DNA from: Trichocoleus sp.
Lineage (GTDB): Bacteria; Cyanobacteriota; Cyanobacteriia; Elainellales; Elainellaceae
Reading direction: 5' to 3'
Assembly (NCBI GenBank): GCA_036702865.1
Contig: DATNQD010000080.1
Span: 1-57,337 of the forward strand
Length of the DNA stretch: 57,337 nucleotides
Shown: positions 30,045 to 40,426 of the stretch, piece by piece
How the letters are laid out: every line of letters begins with the position of its first letter
Numbering within the stretch: the stretch's first letter is position 1
The notes under the pieces: generated by a model
Told to the model about the DNA's origin: nothing
Seen by the model: only the letters and a program-made list of their open reading frames with translations
Database searches by the model: none
Made by a program: the position numbers and the translations under genes

Positions 30045-32807
30045 CTAGAGCGCGATCGCTGCTTTGACGGTTGGTTCTGAACTGTCAGAAATGGTTTGCT
30101 GAAGATGGAAGCCGAGTTTTTGACAAACGTGCTGCATGGCTCGGTTTTCGGGCAGAATATCCGCACTGATTTTTGCAATTCCCGCATCGCGTCCCATTTG
30201 CAGCAGGCGGCGCAGCATTTCCGTCCCGATGCCTTTCCCCTGATGCCGATCGCTCACCAGCATGGAGAACTCCGCTTCACTAACGCCACGCAGCTTGCTC
30301 AACCGTCCGGCTGCTAAAATTTCCTGTGCTCCGGTGTTGGGGTCTTTGTAGGCTGTCACCAGTGCCATTTCTCGGTCGTAGTCTACAAAGCAAATGCGGA
30401 CGAGGCGATCGTGAGCGGTGCGTTGTTTTAGCCCCATCATGTGGAAATAGCGGAAGTAAACGCTTTCCTCCGAGAGGGTTTTGTGAAACTGCACCATTAG
30501 AGGTTCATCTTCAGGACGAATCGGACGGATGGTTACAGGCATTCCATCTTTGAGCGTCCAGGGCTGGACATATTGCAGCGGGTAGGGATGAATGGCAAGC
30601 TGAGGCAGATCGGCTTCCTGAGTTTCTGGATCATGCAAAACAACTCGCGCATCAAGAGCAATTAATTGTTCGGGGGATGCCAGGAGCGGGTTAATATCAA
30701 TCTCTTTAATCCAGCGCTGTTCAGCAACCAGGCGGCTAAACCGGACCATGAGCTGTTCTAAAGCAGGCAGATCGATCGGCGCTCGACCTCTGACTCCTTT
30801 TAACGCCCGATAAATCTGCGTCTGCTCCATCATTCGCCGCGCCAGAGTCGTATTTAATGGTGGCAGAGCCAGGGCACTATCGCGGAACACTTCGACGAGT
30901 TGTCCTCCTGTCCCAAACAGCAGCACCGGACCAAACTGGGGATCGAGCGAGCTACCAATGATCAGTTCATAGCCTTCAAGCTGCAACATTGGCTGCACGG
31001 TGACACCCTGGAAATGCTCGGCTCCTGCTTTTTGAGCCACTGAGTTTTGAATCGCGCGATAGGCTTTTTGCACGGCTTCGGCATCGGGGAGATTCAGCTG
31101 CACTCCGCCCACATCCGTTTTATGGGTGATGGTTTCTGAGAACAGCTTGAGCACCACTGGATAACTAATGCGATCGGCTGACTCCACCGCTGCTGCTTCA
31201 CTGGTTGCAACTTGCGTATCCACCACCGGAATACCATAAGCCGAGAGCAACTGCTTTGACTCAAATTCGGTGAGCAGGGTTCGTCCGCTCTGTCGGACTG
31301 AATCAATCAAACTGGTCGCTAAAGCCTCGTTCTCCTCTGTTGCAGGCGGCAGGGTCGGCGTTTCATAAATACCCCGGATGTTGTAGCTATATCGCCCCAT
31401 GTAGTTGAATACTTGCACTGCGGTATCCGGAAACGGGAAGGTAAAAATGCCAGCCCGATTTAAAATTTCTTCCCCTGCTGCAACTTCTGTGCCGCCCATC
31501 CAACTTGCCAGAAATGGCTTATTTTTCAGGTTGGCGTAGCCCTTGAGCTGTTCAGCCGTTTGAGTGGGGTCGCTCATGGCTTGCGGCGTTAAGATGACCA
31601 ATAAGCCATCACTGTTTGGATCTTTTGCTGCCAGTTCTACTGCTTTGGCATAGCGTTCGGGTTCGGCATCGCCCAGAATATCGATCGGGTTATGGTGGCT
31701 CCAGTGGGACGGCAAAAATGCATCGAGTGCCTGCTTTGTCTCTTCTGATAATTCGGCGAGTTCACCGCCGCCCCGGATCAGCGCATCGGTTGCGAGCACT
31801 CCAGGGCCCCCGGCATTGGTAACGATCGTCAGCTTGCGACCCTGGGGACGAGGTTGTTTTGACAACACTTCTGCCATATTAAACAGGTCATTGATGGTAT
31901 CAACGCGCAACACGCCACAGCGACGGAAGGCAGCATCGAGTACTCCATCACTTCCTGCCAGTGCGCCCGTATGCGATGCGGCGGCTTGGGCAGCGGCTTC
32001 AGTGCGACCTGCTTTAATCACAATAATGGGCTTTGTCAGTGCCACTTCTCTGGCAGCCGATAAGAACGATCGCGCATCCCCGATCGATTCCATATAAATC
32101 ACAATGCTCTGGGTATAAGGGTCGTCACCCAAATAATCGATTAAGTCACCCCAGTTGACATCCAACATTGCGCCGATCGAGACAAAGGCACTGAAGCCAA
32201 CGTTTTCTCGCAAACTCCAGTCCAAAATAGAGGTGCATAATGCCCCGCTCTGGCTAATAAACCCAACACTCCCCGGACGTGCCATCGTACTGGCAAAGGT
32301 GGCGTTCAATCCGGTACGTGGACTCATCACCCCCAAACAGTTGGGACCAATAATTCGCATTTTGCCCTGAGCAGCTTCCAAGATTTGTTGTTCGAGCGCT
32401 ATGCCGCTTGCGCCAATTTCGCGGAACCCCGCTGAGATAATAATTGCCCCCCTGACGCCTGCTGCCACACAGTCACGAATTACCTGCGGAACGGTGGGTG
32501 CGGGGGTTGCAATCAGCGCCAGATCGACCGTCTCTGGAACGTCTGCGATCGTTGGATATGCCTTAATCCCCAAAATGCTCGATCGATTGGGATTCACCGG
32601 AAAGACTGTGCCGCCAAATGGGTTAGCAATCAAATTCCAGAGCAGAGTCCGTCCCACACTTCCTGCTCGCTCGCTTGCGCCAATCACTGCCACGGTTTTG
32701 GGAGCGAATATTGCATCAAGTGGCTGATAGCTCTGCCGCAGGATATCGTAAACCCGATCGGTCGTCTGAGCCGCCTGTTTCTGGTGAATCGAGGTGGACG
32801 TTTGCAT
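30045..32807 (-). CDS. NDP-forming acyl-CoA synthetase fused to GNAT acetyltransferase (PatZ-like)
   Basis: This 920-aa protein has the order CoA-binding (about 20-150; [17 protein letters not shown]), succinyl-CoA-ligase-like flavodoxin domains (about 155-470) with the active His region [12 protein letters not shown], an ATP-grasp domain (about 500-710; [20 protein letters not shown]), and a C-terminal GNAT domain (about 750-900; [12 protein letters not shown], then [17 protein letters not shown] as the acetyl-CoA loop). The architecture is that of PatZ/Pka-type protein lysine acetyltransferases, in which the ligase half is often inactive. Here the phosphohistidine region is present. It may acetylate acetyl-CoA synthetase or other proteins. 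The gene ends next to a 12-bp tandem repeat. Confidence 0.85.
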   Translation of the reverse strand: MQTSTSIHQKQAAQTTDRVYDILRQSYQPLDAIFAPKTVAVIGASERAGSVGRTLLWNLIANPFGGTVFPVNPNRSSILGIKAYPTIADVPETVDLALIATPAPTVPQVIRDCVAAGVRGAIIISAGFREIGASGIALEQQILEAAQGKMRIIGPNCLGVMSPRTGLNATFASTMARPGSVGFISQSGALCTSILDWSLRENVGFSAFVSIGAMLDVNWGDLIDYLGDDPYTQSIVIYMESIGDARSFLSAAREVALTKPIIVIKAGRTEAAAQAAASHTGALAGSDGVLDAAFRRCGVLRVDTINDLFNMAEVLSKQPRPQGRKLTIVTNAGGPGVLATDALIRGGGELAELSEETKQALDAFLPSHWSHHNPIDILGDAEPERYAKAVELAAKDPNSDGLLVILTPQAMSDPTQTAEQLKGYANLKNKPFLASWMGGTEVAAGEEILNRAGIFTFPFPDTAVQVFNYMGRYSYNIRGIYETPTLPPATEENEALATSLIDSVRQSGRTLLTEFESKQLLSAYGIPVVDTQVATSEAAAVESADRISYPVVLKLFSETITHKTDVGGVQLNLPDAEAVQKAYRAIQNSVAQKAGAEHFQGVTVQPMLQLEGYELIIGSSLDPQFGPVLLFGTGGQLVEVFRDSALALPPLNTTLARRMMEQTQIYRALKGVRGRAPIDLPALEQLMVRFSRLVAEQRWIKEIDINPLLASPEQLIALDARVVLHDPETQEADLPQLAIHPYPLQYVQPWTLKDGMPVTIRPIRPEDEPLMVQFHKTLSEESVYFRYFHMMGLKQRTAHDRLVRICFVDYDREMALVTAYKDPNTGAQEILAAGRLSKLRGVSEAEFSMLVSDRHQGKGIGTEMLRRLLQMGRDAGIAKISADILPENRAMQHVCQKLGFHLQQTISDSSEPTVKAAIAL

Positions 32808-33011
32808 AGACTGTCCTCTCTGGGGGCTAACATTTCACAACTCCCCTCATTTTGATCGTATGCAGCGAAAAAGGGGATCAGCCATTCGTTAGGAATCCTT
32901 AAGAGTACATCAGGATTTCTGCCTGATTAGAGCCACCTTTTTCAAGCAGGAATGCTCTGATCTCGGCGATAAAGCTGAGTCCAGGGCAATATGATGTCTT
33001 CGGCTAGATTA

Positions 33012-33033
33012 TTAAGTCAGGTTTAAGTCAGGT
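33012..33033. repeat. Tandem 11-bp direct repeat
   Basis: TTAAGTCAGGT occurs twice in perfect tandem at 33012-33022 and 33023-33033, one helical turn apart, in the 293-bp gap between two minus-strand genes. It is 180 bp upstream of the acyl-CoA synthetase start, so it may be an activator site. No other structure was seen in this gap. Confidence 0.45.
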
Positions 33034-33100
33034 TGAAAAAGTAAGGAACTTGTAAGATTTGTCTGCTCACTGTTTCCCAAAAACTTTTCTCAAATATTGC

Positions 33101-33664
33101 TCAACTCGCTGTGAACGACCTGGCTTCAGCAGCAAAAATGCTAATTCCCATCAGGTGAGCATCAATCTCTGGGTTTTCAGCAACGATCGCCAGCCGTAAT
33201 ATCCCCTCATCCACGATCGCCGGATATCCGCCGTACCGCATCCATTGCCCGATCGCTAATTTGCCGATTCCTGTCGCAACCGTTTGATCTGCCAAACTCA
33301 CTTCAAACGAATGCCAGTTTGGTTGATAATTTTCCATCATCCAGAGATAGACCTGATAGGCTCCATTTGGTAAGATCTGCTGAATTTCTAAACGATGCCG
33401 CCGATAAACAACACTGTTTAACATCTGGCGAACTTGAGGCTTAATGTAAGGGGTAGGCTGGACGCTTGTTACGGTAGAGGCTGCATCCGGAATCGTTAAT
33501 CCTTGACTGAGTGCAGTGCTGTAGGCTTCCCAGGCATATCCCTCGATCGTCACCTCACCACCCCCTAGATTAATGCCTTTAACAAAGGTTCCAGGTGGAC
33601 GAGCCACTAAGAGCGGATCAGAGCCAAACCAGTCTTGAAAGGAAGTTTTTAGCTTTGAGAGCAT
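33101..33664 (-). CDS. Possible malectin-like carbohydrate-binding protein
   Basis: This 187-aa protein has no signal peptide. Its core reads LEIQQILPNGAYQVYLWMME, then FEVSLADQTVATGIGKLAIGQW and EGILRLAIVAENPEI, the strand order of malectin-like beta-sandwiches (V-x-x-G-x-Y-x-V-x-L...F-x-V-x-(I/L)...G-x-L-x-(I/L)). The N-terminal VKGINLGGGEVTIEGYAWE also fits. If correct it would bind a glycan. I give it as a tentative fold call because sequence motifs of this family are weak. No adjacent gene suggests a pathway. Confidence 0.4.
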   Translation of the reverse strand: MLSKLKTSFQDWFGSDPLLVARPPGTFVKGINLGGGEVTIEGYAWEAYSTALSQGLTIPDAASTVTSVQPTPYIKPQVRQMLNSVVYRRHRLEIQQILPNGAYQVYLWMMENYQPNWHSFEVSLADQTVATGIGKLAIGQWMRYGGYPAIVDEGILRLAIVAENPEIDAHLMGISIFAAEARSFTAS

Positions 33665-33848
33665 TTTTGCCGCTTGCGAACACTGCCAAAAATTCTAATC
33701 GTTCCTTCTCAAGATTCTTATGGGATTAGTACAGTGATCGGGATTTTTCTCATCCATCTGACGATAGGATCACATATTAAGTAAACCTTTACGAAATCTG
33801 AAGCTCTGGACAATTTACCCTAGACGTTTTAGGCAAATTAGACAAAAG

Positions 33849-33950
33849 CAGCCTGGATATCTCAAATCTTGTTTTGAAAAGCGATTGGTCTAAAAGTGCT
33901 TCATCAGAGCAGAGCCGAGTCTCTAAAGCTCATTCCCCTTGTCCAGGCTG
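33849..33950. promoter_or_regulatory. Spaced 9-bp inverted repeat in the long leader of the transketolase-like gene
   Basis: CAGCCTGGA (33849-33857) and TCCAGGCTG (33942-33950) are perfect inverted copies 84 nt apart within the 376-bp region before ATG 34041. They could pair in a leader RNA or bind one regulator twice. The start itself has AAGGA ten bases upstream. Confidence 0.3.
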
Positions 33951-34040
33951 TCATGAGTTTAGGAAAGCGTCCAAGCTCCTATTTGTACTTTTGAATGGTT
34001 TCTCGTTTCTCGTTCTGCATTTATAGAAGGATCTGAATTC

Positions 34041-36239
34041 ATGGCTACTGTAACCCAAGTGCCGACGTTTTGTGAGGGAATCCAGTATTTTGGCGATCCG
34101 CTGCCTCACTTTGATAGCTACGGTGCAACTCCTGCAATTGCTGAAGGCAGCAAGTCGATCGCTGATCCTGCTGACCCGGCTGCCGTTTATCAGACTCTTC
34201 TCTATGCCGACGCACTGCGCTATCTGACGCTACAAGTGACTGCCAGCAAAGCATCTGGGCATCCCGGCGGGTTTGCTAGCCAAACTGAAGCTTATGCATC
34301 GCTCGTTATGCTGGGTCACAAAAACATCATGACGGAAGTGGGGCATCATGCTCCCGGTTTCTACAGTGCCATGTTCCTCGATCGATCTCTGGAAGACATG
34401 GGCATTGCCACCGTACAGCAGTTGCGCGATCGGTTCCGGGAACGGCATGGGTTAATTGGACACCTCTCTGGATTCATTCCGGGCATTTTGGCTCCGGCAG
34501 GTCCTTTGGGGCAGGGACAGCACTTTGCCATGTCAGCCGCACTCCTGCATCAAGATACGCTGTTTCCATTCACGATCGGGGATGGAGGGATGGGTGAACC
34601 CTATCCCATGAGCAGCATGGCGCACTTCCACACCGCTTATCCCAGCGTCACAAATTTCTTGCCGGTTCTGGTCTGGAATGGTTACTCGCAAGAGCATCAC
34701 AGCATGGTGTCGCTGCAAACGAATGAGCAGATGATCAATTACTGGCGCGGTAACGGCTTTGAGGAAGTGGTGCTGGTGGACGCCAAAGATTTTGATGATC
34801 AGAACCAATCGGGAGCCTTTGTCGATGGCACTGCCTTTGGGTTTGAGCAGCGTCTCGCTTTTACAAAAGCAGTTTTAGCCGGGGTTGATCAGGCGGCGCG
34901 ATCGGCATTAGGCGGTAAGCTCACCGTTTTTATCATTAAGCAGCTAAAAGGGGCTGGCGTTCATGCACGTGGGGCAAAGTCTCATAACCTCTATGCTCAT
35001 CACACGCTCGATAATCCTGACATCATCGCGGGGTTGAAGGCGCGTGCGCTCTCTGCCGAAGCTTGGGAACTGGTACGCACAAATTGCGTGCGATCGGCAG
35101 GTGGTTCTGCGAGTAAGGTAGCGGTGACAGAATCTGTGTTGCCTTTGCCTGATCTGGGCGAACTGCCTTTGGAAGAATACGAAGTGGGCGGTGAAAAGAA
35201 GGTTGCAACAACGGCAATGGGTCAGCTAGTGGCAAAGGTCGGACAGCTTGATCCCCGCTATCTTGTCACGAATGCGGATGGCAACGAGGCTTCTGGAATT
35301 GCCAACATCAACCAGGCACTCAAAATTATTCACCCAACAGAAGACCCGCTCTATAATCAGCAGCCAAAGGGTCAGGTGTATGAGCCGCTCAGTGAAGATG
35401 CCTGCGCCGGACTCGCTGCCGGACTCGCACTCATGGGCAGCCGCACGCTCTGGTGTTCCTATGAATCGTTCGCCATCAACGGTTTACCAATCTGGCAGAC
35501 CGTTACTCAGGCAATGGCAGAACTGCGTCGCCCCACGCCTTCCACAATTACCCTCTTTACCGCAGGCGCATTAGAGCAGGGACGAAACGGCTGGACTCAT
35601 CAGCGCCCCGAGGTCGAGGCATATTTTGCTGCCATGATGCGAAACGGCAACGTCTTCCCGCTCTTTCCACCCGATGCCAATAGCATTCAGGTCTGCTATG
35701 ACTGGGGCTTGACGACTCAAAATAAGGGCATTGTGATCACTGCCAGCAAATCACCGCTGCCGATCTACACGACGCTCGAGCAAACTCGTCAGGCGTTACA
35801 GGAAGGGGCGATCGTCCTGAAAGAATCTTCTGGCTCAAAAACGATCGTCTTTGCAGTTGTGGGCGATATGGTTCTGCTCCCGGTCTTTGAAGCTGCCGCA
35901 CAGCTAGAGCAGCAGGGCTATGGCGTCAGAATTGTTTCTGTGGTCAGCCCCCGTCGTCTCTATCGAGCTTCAGATGTGGCATCGGATATTTGTTCAGAAC
36001 CCGATAGTCAATTTCTTGATGATGCCCAATTCGATCGCTTCTTTGACGGCGATGTCTTGTTAGGCGTGGTGGGAGGAGCCAGCGGTATGCTTGAACCCGT
36101 CATGCTCCGCAGCAACAGCAAGCGCGATACCTTCTCCTGGAAACGCGGCGAAACCACTGCCAGCGCCAGTGAACTGATGGCACTCAACGGCATCTCGCCC
36201 ACAAGCTTAGTGAATCGGGCGATCGAGTTGGCGAAGTAG
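34041..36239 (+). CDS. Transketolase/phosphoketolase-like thiamine diphosphate enzyme
   Basis: This 732-aa protein follows the transketolase layout. The TPP domain near residues 65-330 has SKASGHPGGFASQTE, GPLGQGQHFAMSAALL and the Mg/TPP motif GDGGMGEPYP. The pyrimidine domain near 390-590 has NADGNEASGIANINQ and LSEDACAGLAAGLALMG, and the C-terminal domain includes the VVGDMVLLPVFEAA segment. It is shorter than bifunctional xylulose-5-P/fructose-6-P phosphoketolase and lacks some of that family's signature, and in my recollection resembles the second, uncertain phosphoketolase homologue of Synechocystis (sll0529). The exact substrate is unsure. A strong terminator follows. Confidence 0.7.
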   Translation: MATVTQVPTFCEGIQYFGDPLPHFDSYGATPAIAEGSKSIADPADPAAVYQTLLYADALRYLTLQVTASKASGHPGGFASQTEAYASLVMLGHKNIMTEVGHHAPGFYSAMFLDRSLEDMGIATVQQLRDRFRERHGLIGHLSGFIPGILAPAGPLGQGQHFAMSAALLHQDTLFPFTIGDGGMGEPYPMSSMAHFHTAYPSVTNFLPVLVWNGYSQEHHSMVSLQTNEQMINYWRGNGFEEVVLVDAKDFDDQNQSGAFVDGTAFGFEQRLAFTKAVLAGVDQAARSALGGKLTVFIIKQLKGAGVHARGAKSHNLYAHHTLDNPDIIAGLKARALSAEAWELVRTNCVRSAGGSASKVAVTESVLPLPDLGELPLEEYEVGGEKKVATTAMGQLVAKVGQLDPRYLVTNADGNEASGIANINQALKIIHPTEDPLYNQQPKGQVYEPLSEDACAGLAAGLALMGSRTLWCSYESFAINGLPIWQTVTQAMAELRRPTPSTITLFTAGALEQGRNGWTHQRPEVEAYFAAMMRNGNVFPLFPPDANSIQVCYDWGLTTQNKGIVITASKSPLPIYTTLEQTRQALQEGAIVLKESSGSKTIVFAVVGDMVLLPVFEAAAQLEQQGYGVRIVSVVSPRRLYRASDVASDICSEPDSQFLDDAQFDRFFDGDVLLGVVGGASGMLEPVMLRSNSKRDTFSWKRGETTASASELMALNGISPTSLVNRAIELAK

Positions 36240-36273
36240 TTCTAAATCAAGTAGTCAGCAGTCAACTAAGTTG

Positions 36274-36306
36274 TCCCCTACCAGAGCGATCAAGTAGGGG
36301 ATTTTT
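36274..36306 (+). terminator. Intrinsic terminator of the transketolase-like gene
   Basis: TCCCCTAC (36274-36281) and GTAGGGGA (36294-36301) form a perfect 8-bp stem with a 12-nt loop, followed by TTTTTG. It starts 34 bases after the stop at 36239. Confidence 0.85.
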
Positions 36307-36397
36307 GTTATTGTAAATAACGCAACGCGAGACGCTAAAACGGCTGCTTAGTTAATTTTCAACAAACAAAATGCTAGTAAGAGCAATTTAAGAGCGA

Positions 36398-36886
36398 TTA
36401 CAGATCAGCACTCATCTGATGCTGAAGCTGCTGCATCCGATCGCCCGTCAACCGCTCCATACAGCGATAATATGCCGTCGGATAAACCGATCCCCCTGCA
36501 TGAGGCTGGCTCTCTAGCTCACACTGCGCCTGCCGATAATGTTTCCATTCTTCCTCGGCTTCCGCCAGTTGCCTTTGCGCTTCAGGATTGACCCGATCAT
36601 GTAACTGCTGATAAACCTGCTGTAGCTGGCGATCCGTTGCCTCATATGACTGCTGCATACAGAAATTCATATCCTGCTGCGTTTGTGGGTTGCGGCAGTC
36701 TACGGGAGCGTTACGAGTTGTGGTTTGCTCTTGGCTCCCTGTGCTTCCAGTGTTTCTCAAAGTTGCCGAAATTTCAGGACTCATCTCAAACCTCATTCCA
36801 GGATTCACTCCCCACAATAAAGAAAGCTGCTCTCCCTGCCCTCCTTCGATCGCCTCATCTTTCAGCATGACTTCGGTATCACCCAA
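36398..36886 (-). CDS. LprI/DUF1311-like protein
   Basis: The C-terminal 100 of 162 residues match the LprI/DUF1311 lysozyme-inhibitor-like pattern: VDCRNPQTQQDMNFCMQQ, a long amphipathic helix, and AQCELESQP...YYRCMERLT, with four Cys in the expected spacing. Such proteins are normally exported. Here no signal peptide is seen and the start (a TTG with no ribosome-binding site) is doubtful, so the true N-terminus or export may be missing. It is divergent from the NdbB-like gene. Confidence 0.6.
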   Translation of the reverse strand: MGDTEVMLKDEAIEGGQGEQLSLLWGVNPGMRFEMSPEISATLRNTGSTGSQEQTTTRNAPVDCRNPQTQQDMNFCMQQSYEATDRQLQQVYQQLHDRVNPEAQRQLAEAEEEWKHYRQAQCELESQPHAGGSVYPTAYYRCMERLTGDRMQQLQHQMSADL

Positions 36887-37029
36887 CCCATCAGCCGATT
36901 CATTGAGTCCAACTGCATTCCTAACTGCATCCCTATTGCCTTCTCTCTGTGTCCTCCTGCTGCGTCCTCCTGCATCCCTGCACCAACTTGCTATCTTTAA
37001 GACAGTTGCCCTTGCTGAAACTCAACCCC

Positions 37030-38217
37030 ATGACTCAATCCCGTATTTGCATTTTGGGCGGCGGCTTTGGTGGACTCTACACCGCCCTGCGACTCAGCCA
37101 ATTGCCCTGGAGTCCGTCTGAAAAGCCCGAAATTGTTCTGGTCGATCAGCGCGATCGATTTTTGTTTGTGCCGCTGCTATATGAACTCTTGACTGGCGAA
37201 CTGGAAACCTGGGAAATTGCTCCACCCTACACAGAACTCCTGGCAAATACAGGCATTCGCTTCTACCAGGCAGAAGTGTCAGGCATTGATATTGAGGCAA
37301 AACGAGTTCAGCTTCACAATGTGCCAGAACTGGCTTATGACTATTTAGTGCTGGCAATGGGCGGTGAAACGCCAATGGATCTCGTGTCGGGCGTTGCAGA
37401 TCATGCGATTCCTTTCCGGACGCTGGCAGATGCCTATCGGCTGGAGGAAAACCTGCGATCGCTGGAATCGTCTGAGCGAGAGAAGATCCGAGTGGCGATC
37501 GTCGGTGGTGGCTATAGTGGCGTGGAACTTGCCTGTAAGCTGGCAGAGCGATTGGGCGATCGAGGACGGCTGCGCCTGATTGAGGCAACCGATCAAATCC
37601 TCAGAACCTCACCGGACTATAACCGCGAAGTAGCGACCAAAGCCTTAGATGATCGAGGCGTTTGGATTGATCTAGAAACGAAAGTTAACGCTCTGACTGC
37701 TGACACGATTTCCCTGGAATACAAAGGGAATGTTGATACGCTGCCCGTAGAATTAGTGCTCTGGACAGTCGGCACTCGCGTGAGTGAAGTCGTGGAACAC
37801 TTGCCGCTAAAGCACAATGCACGAGGGCAGTTAGTGACAAACTCAACCTTACAAACGATCGATCGTCCAGAAATTTTTGCTTTGGGAGATTCGGCTGAAT
37901 GTCGTGATGCCGATGGGCAACTGGTTCCGGGGACGGCTCAGGCTGCTTTTCAACAATCGGATAACGTCGGGTGGAATCTTTGGGCAACGATTACAGGTAG
38001 ACCACTGCTGCCTTTCCGCTATCAGGCGATCGGAGAAATGATGACGCTGGGCAAAGATGATGCTACCCTGAGCGGCTTGGGGCTGAAGCTGAATGGTCCT
38101 ATGGCTTATATTGCCAGACGCTTGGTTTATCTCTATCGCATGCCGACGCTAGACCATCAGATCAAAGTAGGGCTAAACTGGATTGCCCAACCGATTCGGC
38201 AACTGCTGACTTCATGA
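37030..38217 (+). CDS. ndbB: NdbB-like type II NAD(P)H dehydrogenase
   Basis: ATG 37030 gives 395 aa beginning RICILGGGFGGLYTALRL, the FAD-binding Rossmann motif; a second GxGxxG motif, IVGGGYSGVELACKL, near residue 160 binds NAD(P)H. Near residue 300 FALGDSAE is the second FAD contact. Residues 38-60 contain FLFVPLLYELLTGELETWEI, found in cyanobacterial NdbB. Such enzymes oxidise NAD(P)H and reduce quinones; NdbB of Synechocystis also reduces demethylnaphthoquinone in phylloquinone synthesis. The C-terminus has a membrane-associating amphipathic helix (YIARRLVYLYRMP). The next gene starts in its last codons. Choice of NdbB over NdbA/C rests on size and these motifs. Confidence 0.7.
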   Translation: MTQSRICILGGGFGGLYTALRLSQLPWSPSEKPEIVLVDQRDRFLFVPLLYELLTGELETWEIAPPYTELLANTGIRFYQAEVSGIDIEAKRVQLHNVPELAYDYLVLAMGGETPMDLVSGVADHAIPFRTLADAYRLEENLRSLESSEREKIRVAIVGGGYSGVELACKLAERLGDRGRLRLIEATDQILRTSPDYNREVATKALDDRGVWIDLETKVNALTADTISLEYKGNVDTLPVELVLWTVGTRVSEVVEHLPLKHNARGQLVTNSTLQTIDRPEIFALGDSAECRDADGQLVPGTAQAAFQQSDNVGWNLWATITGRPLLPFRYQAIGEMMTLGKDDATLSGLGLKLNGPMAYIARRLVYLYRMPTLDHQIKVGLNWIAQPIRQLLTS

Positions 38218-38870
38218 TAGTGAATCGAGAACAGCGCCCTAAAGTGATTTTTCTGGATGCCGTTGGTACACTCTTTGGCGTCCAGGGTAGCGTCGGCGAA
38301 GTCTATAGCTCGATCGCCCATCAGTTTGGGGTAGAGGCTGATCCAGTTTTGCTGAATCAAGCTTTCTTCCAAAGCTTCAAAGCTGCCCCACGAATGGCGT
38401 TTCCGGGAGTTGATCCGGTGGAAATTCCGCAGAAAGAATATGGCTGGTGGGAGTCGATCGCTTATCAAACCTTTCAGCAAGCAGGCGTTCTTAATCAGTT
38501 CTCCAACTTTGCGGAGTTTTTCACGGTTCTCTATGCCTACTTCACCACGGCGGCTCCCTGGTTTGTTTACTCAGATGTGTTTCCAGCACTGAACTACTGG
38601 CGCAATCAGGGGATTGAATTAGGGGTTCTTTCTAACTTCGACTCCCGCCTCTATCCTGTCCTTTCTGCCCTGGGTCTAACAGATTACTTCACCTCCGTTA
38701 CCATTTCCACCGAGGTTGGAGCCGCCAAACCAAACTCCCGAATTTTTACTGCTGCTCTCGCCAAGCATAACTGCCCTCCAGAATTCACCTGGCATATCGG
38801 TGACAGTCGCCGCGAAGACTATGAGGGTGCAAAAGCGATCGGCATGAAGGCAATTTGGCTGAGGCGATGA
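38214..38870 (+). CDS. HAD-superfamily protein (subfamily IA-like)
   Basis: This 218-aa protein is HAD-like: motif I KVIFLDAVGTLFG, motif II LGVLSNFDSR, motif III Lys in VGAAKPNSRIF and motif IV HIGDSRREDYEGAKAIGM. The nucleophile Asp is present, but the second residue of the DxD pair is Val (DAVGT), as in some HDHD3-like proteins, so the general acid is missing and phosphatase activity may be weak or different. The start overlaps the NdbB-like stop by four bases (ATGATAG), so the two are co-translated. The substrate is unknown. Confidence 0.8.
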   Translation: MIVNREQRPKVIFLDAVGTLFGVQGSVGEVYSSIAHQFGVEADPVLLNQAFFQSFKAAPRMAFPGVDPVEIPQKEYGWWESIAYQTFQQAGVLNQFSNFAEFFTVLYAYFTTAAPWFVYSDVFPALNYWRNQGIELGVLSNFDSRLYPVLSALGLTDYFTSVTISTEVGAAKPNSRIFTAALAKHNCPPEFTWHIGDSRREDYEGAKAIGMKAIWLRR

Positions 38871-39013
38871 TTGGGTAATGTATTCCAGATCATCATCCAA
38901 CTGTCCCCCTTCTATGGCACTCTGGACTTATCTCTTTATTGCACTATCCAATCAGCATTCTTGTTTGGAAATGCCCGATCGATCTTTATAAAAAAACACT
39001 GAATTAACAGGGT

Positions 39014-40246
39014 ATGCAAACGCTTCCTAATCCTGTCACCGCTTCTGCTTCCTCTATCTGCCTCTCCACAGATGGCACCATTCATCGCCGCAAGACTCGC
39101 CCTGTCCCTGTAGGCAGCATCACGATCGGCGGTAGTTATCCGGTTGCAGTCCAGTCCATGATCAATGAAGACACCCTTGATATTGAGGGGTCTGTGGCGG
39201 CAATTCGACGGCTGCATGAAATTGGCTGTGAAATTGTTCGCGTCACCGTACCAAGCATGGCACATGCCAAAGCCATGGAAGAAATTCGCAGGCGATTAAT
39301 CGAGACCTATCAGCCTGTGCCGCTGGTGGCAGATGTCCATCACAACGGCTTGAAGATTGCGCTAGAAGCAGCGAATCATGTGGATAATGTCCGCATCAAT
39401 CCAGGGCTGTATGTGTTTGAGAAACCTAAAACCGATCGCCAGGAATACACGCAGACAGAGTTTGACGAAATCGGTGCAAAAATCCGAGAAACGTTGGAAC
39501 CGCTTGTGATTTCGCTGCGTGACCAGAATAAGTCAATGCGGATTGGCGTGAATCACGGCTCGCTGGCAGAGCGGATGCTGTTTACCTATGGCGACACGCC
39601 GGAAGGGATGGTAGAGTCGGCGCTGGAGTTCATTCGCATCTGTGAATCACTCAACTTCTACAACATTGAGCTTTCCCTTAAAGCCTCGAAAGCGCCTGTG
39701 ATGATTGCGGCAAACCGTCTGATGGTACAGCGCATGGATGCACTTGGGATGGACTACCCGATTCATTTAGGAGTCACTGAGGCAGGTGACGGTGAATATG
39801 GACGGATCAAGTCTACTGCAGGCATTGGTACGCTGTTAGCCGAAGGAATTGGGGACACGATTCGCGTCTCGCTCACTGAAGCCCCAGAGAAAGAAATTCC
39901 TGTCTGCTACGGCATTCTCCAGGCGTTAGGCCTGCGCCGAACCATGGTGGAATATGTGGCTTGCCCCTCTTGTGGTCGGACGCTGTTTAACCTGGAGGAA
40001 GTGTTGCACAAAGTCCGGGAAGCAACGAATCACCTCACTGGGCTTAACATCGCGGTGATGGGCTGCATCGTCAATGGTCCTGGCGAGATGGCGGATGCAG
40101 ACTATGGCTATGTCGGTAAGCAGGCAGGCTATATTGCCCTTTATCGTGGCAGAGAGGAAATTAAGCGCGTCCCTGAAGATCAGGGTGTTGCAGAGTTGAT
40201 CAATCTCATCAAAGCAGATGGTCTCTGGGTGGAGCCTCAGGAATAA
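39014..40246 (+). CDS. ispG: 4-hydroxy-3-methylbut-2-enyl-diphosphate synthase
   Basis: This 410-aa IspG/GcpE makes HMBPP from ME-cPP in the MEP isoprenoid pathway and carries a [4Fe-4S] cluster. Seen here: [18 protein letters not shown], the TIM barrel with [12 protein letters not shown] and [17 protein letters not shown], and the cluster cysteines in [14 protein letters not shown] (near 316-319) and [17 protein letters not shown] (near 351). Length is right for the shorter bacterial/cyanobacterial form. In cyanobacteria electrons come from ferredoxin. An AGGG just upstream supports ATG 39014. Confidence 0.95.
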   Translation: MQTLPNPVTASASSICLSTDGTIHRRKTRPVPVGSITIGGSYPVAVQSMINEDTLDIEGSVAAIRRLHEIGCEIVRVTVPSMAHAKAMEEIRRRLIETYQPVPLVADVHHNGLKIALEAANHVDNVRINPGLYVFEKPKTDRQEYTQTEFDEIGAKIRETLEPLVISLRDQNKSMRIGVNHGSLAERMLFTYGDTPEGMVESALEFIRICESLNFYNIELSLKASKAPVMIAANRLMVQRMDALGMDYPIHLGVTEAGDGEYGRIKSTAGIGTLLAEGIGDTIRVSLTEAPEKEIPVCYGILQALGLRRTMVEYVACPSCGRTLFNLEEVLHKVREATNHLTGLNIAVMGCIVNGPGEMADADYGYVGKQAGYIALYRGREEIKRVPEDQGVAELINLIKADGLWVEPQE

Positions 40247-40426
40247 AGAACGAGGAATCAGATGCCACAGGTCATTCGCTTGGGTTAAACCAGGCAAACT
40301 TTGGTGATAAAAATTTAAAGATGAATGACTGCTTGCAGTTTTACAGAATTGTTACTGCGACCTGTCTTCGCCTATGTTAGATTGGGCGTACCTGCCCTAA
40401 AGTCTATCTCTTCGGTTCAATCAGCT

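Noticed and set aside
29846-30187. Minus-strand frame with repeated LLKR peptide
   Set aside because: It is produced by the 12-bp tandem repeat and overlaps the real C-terminus of the acyl-CoA synthetase and the histidine kinase end in other frames; no start signal.
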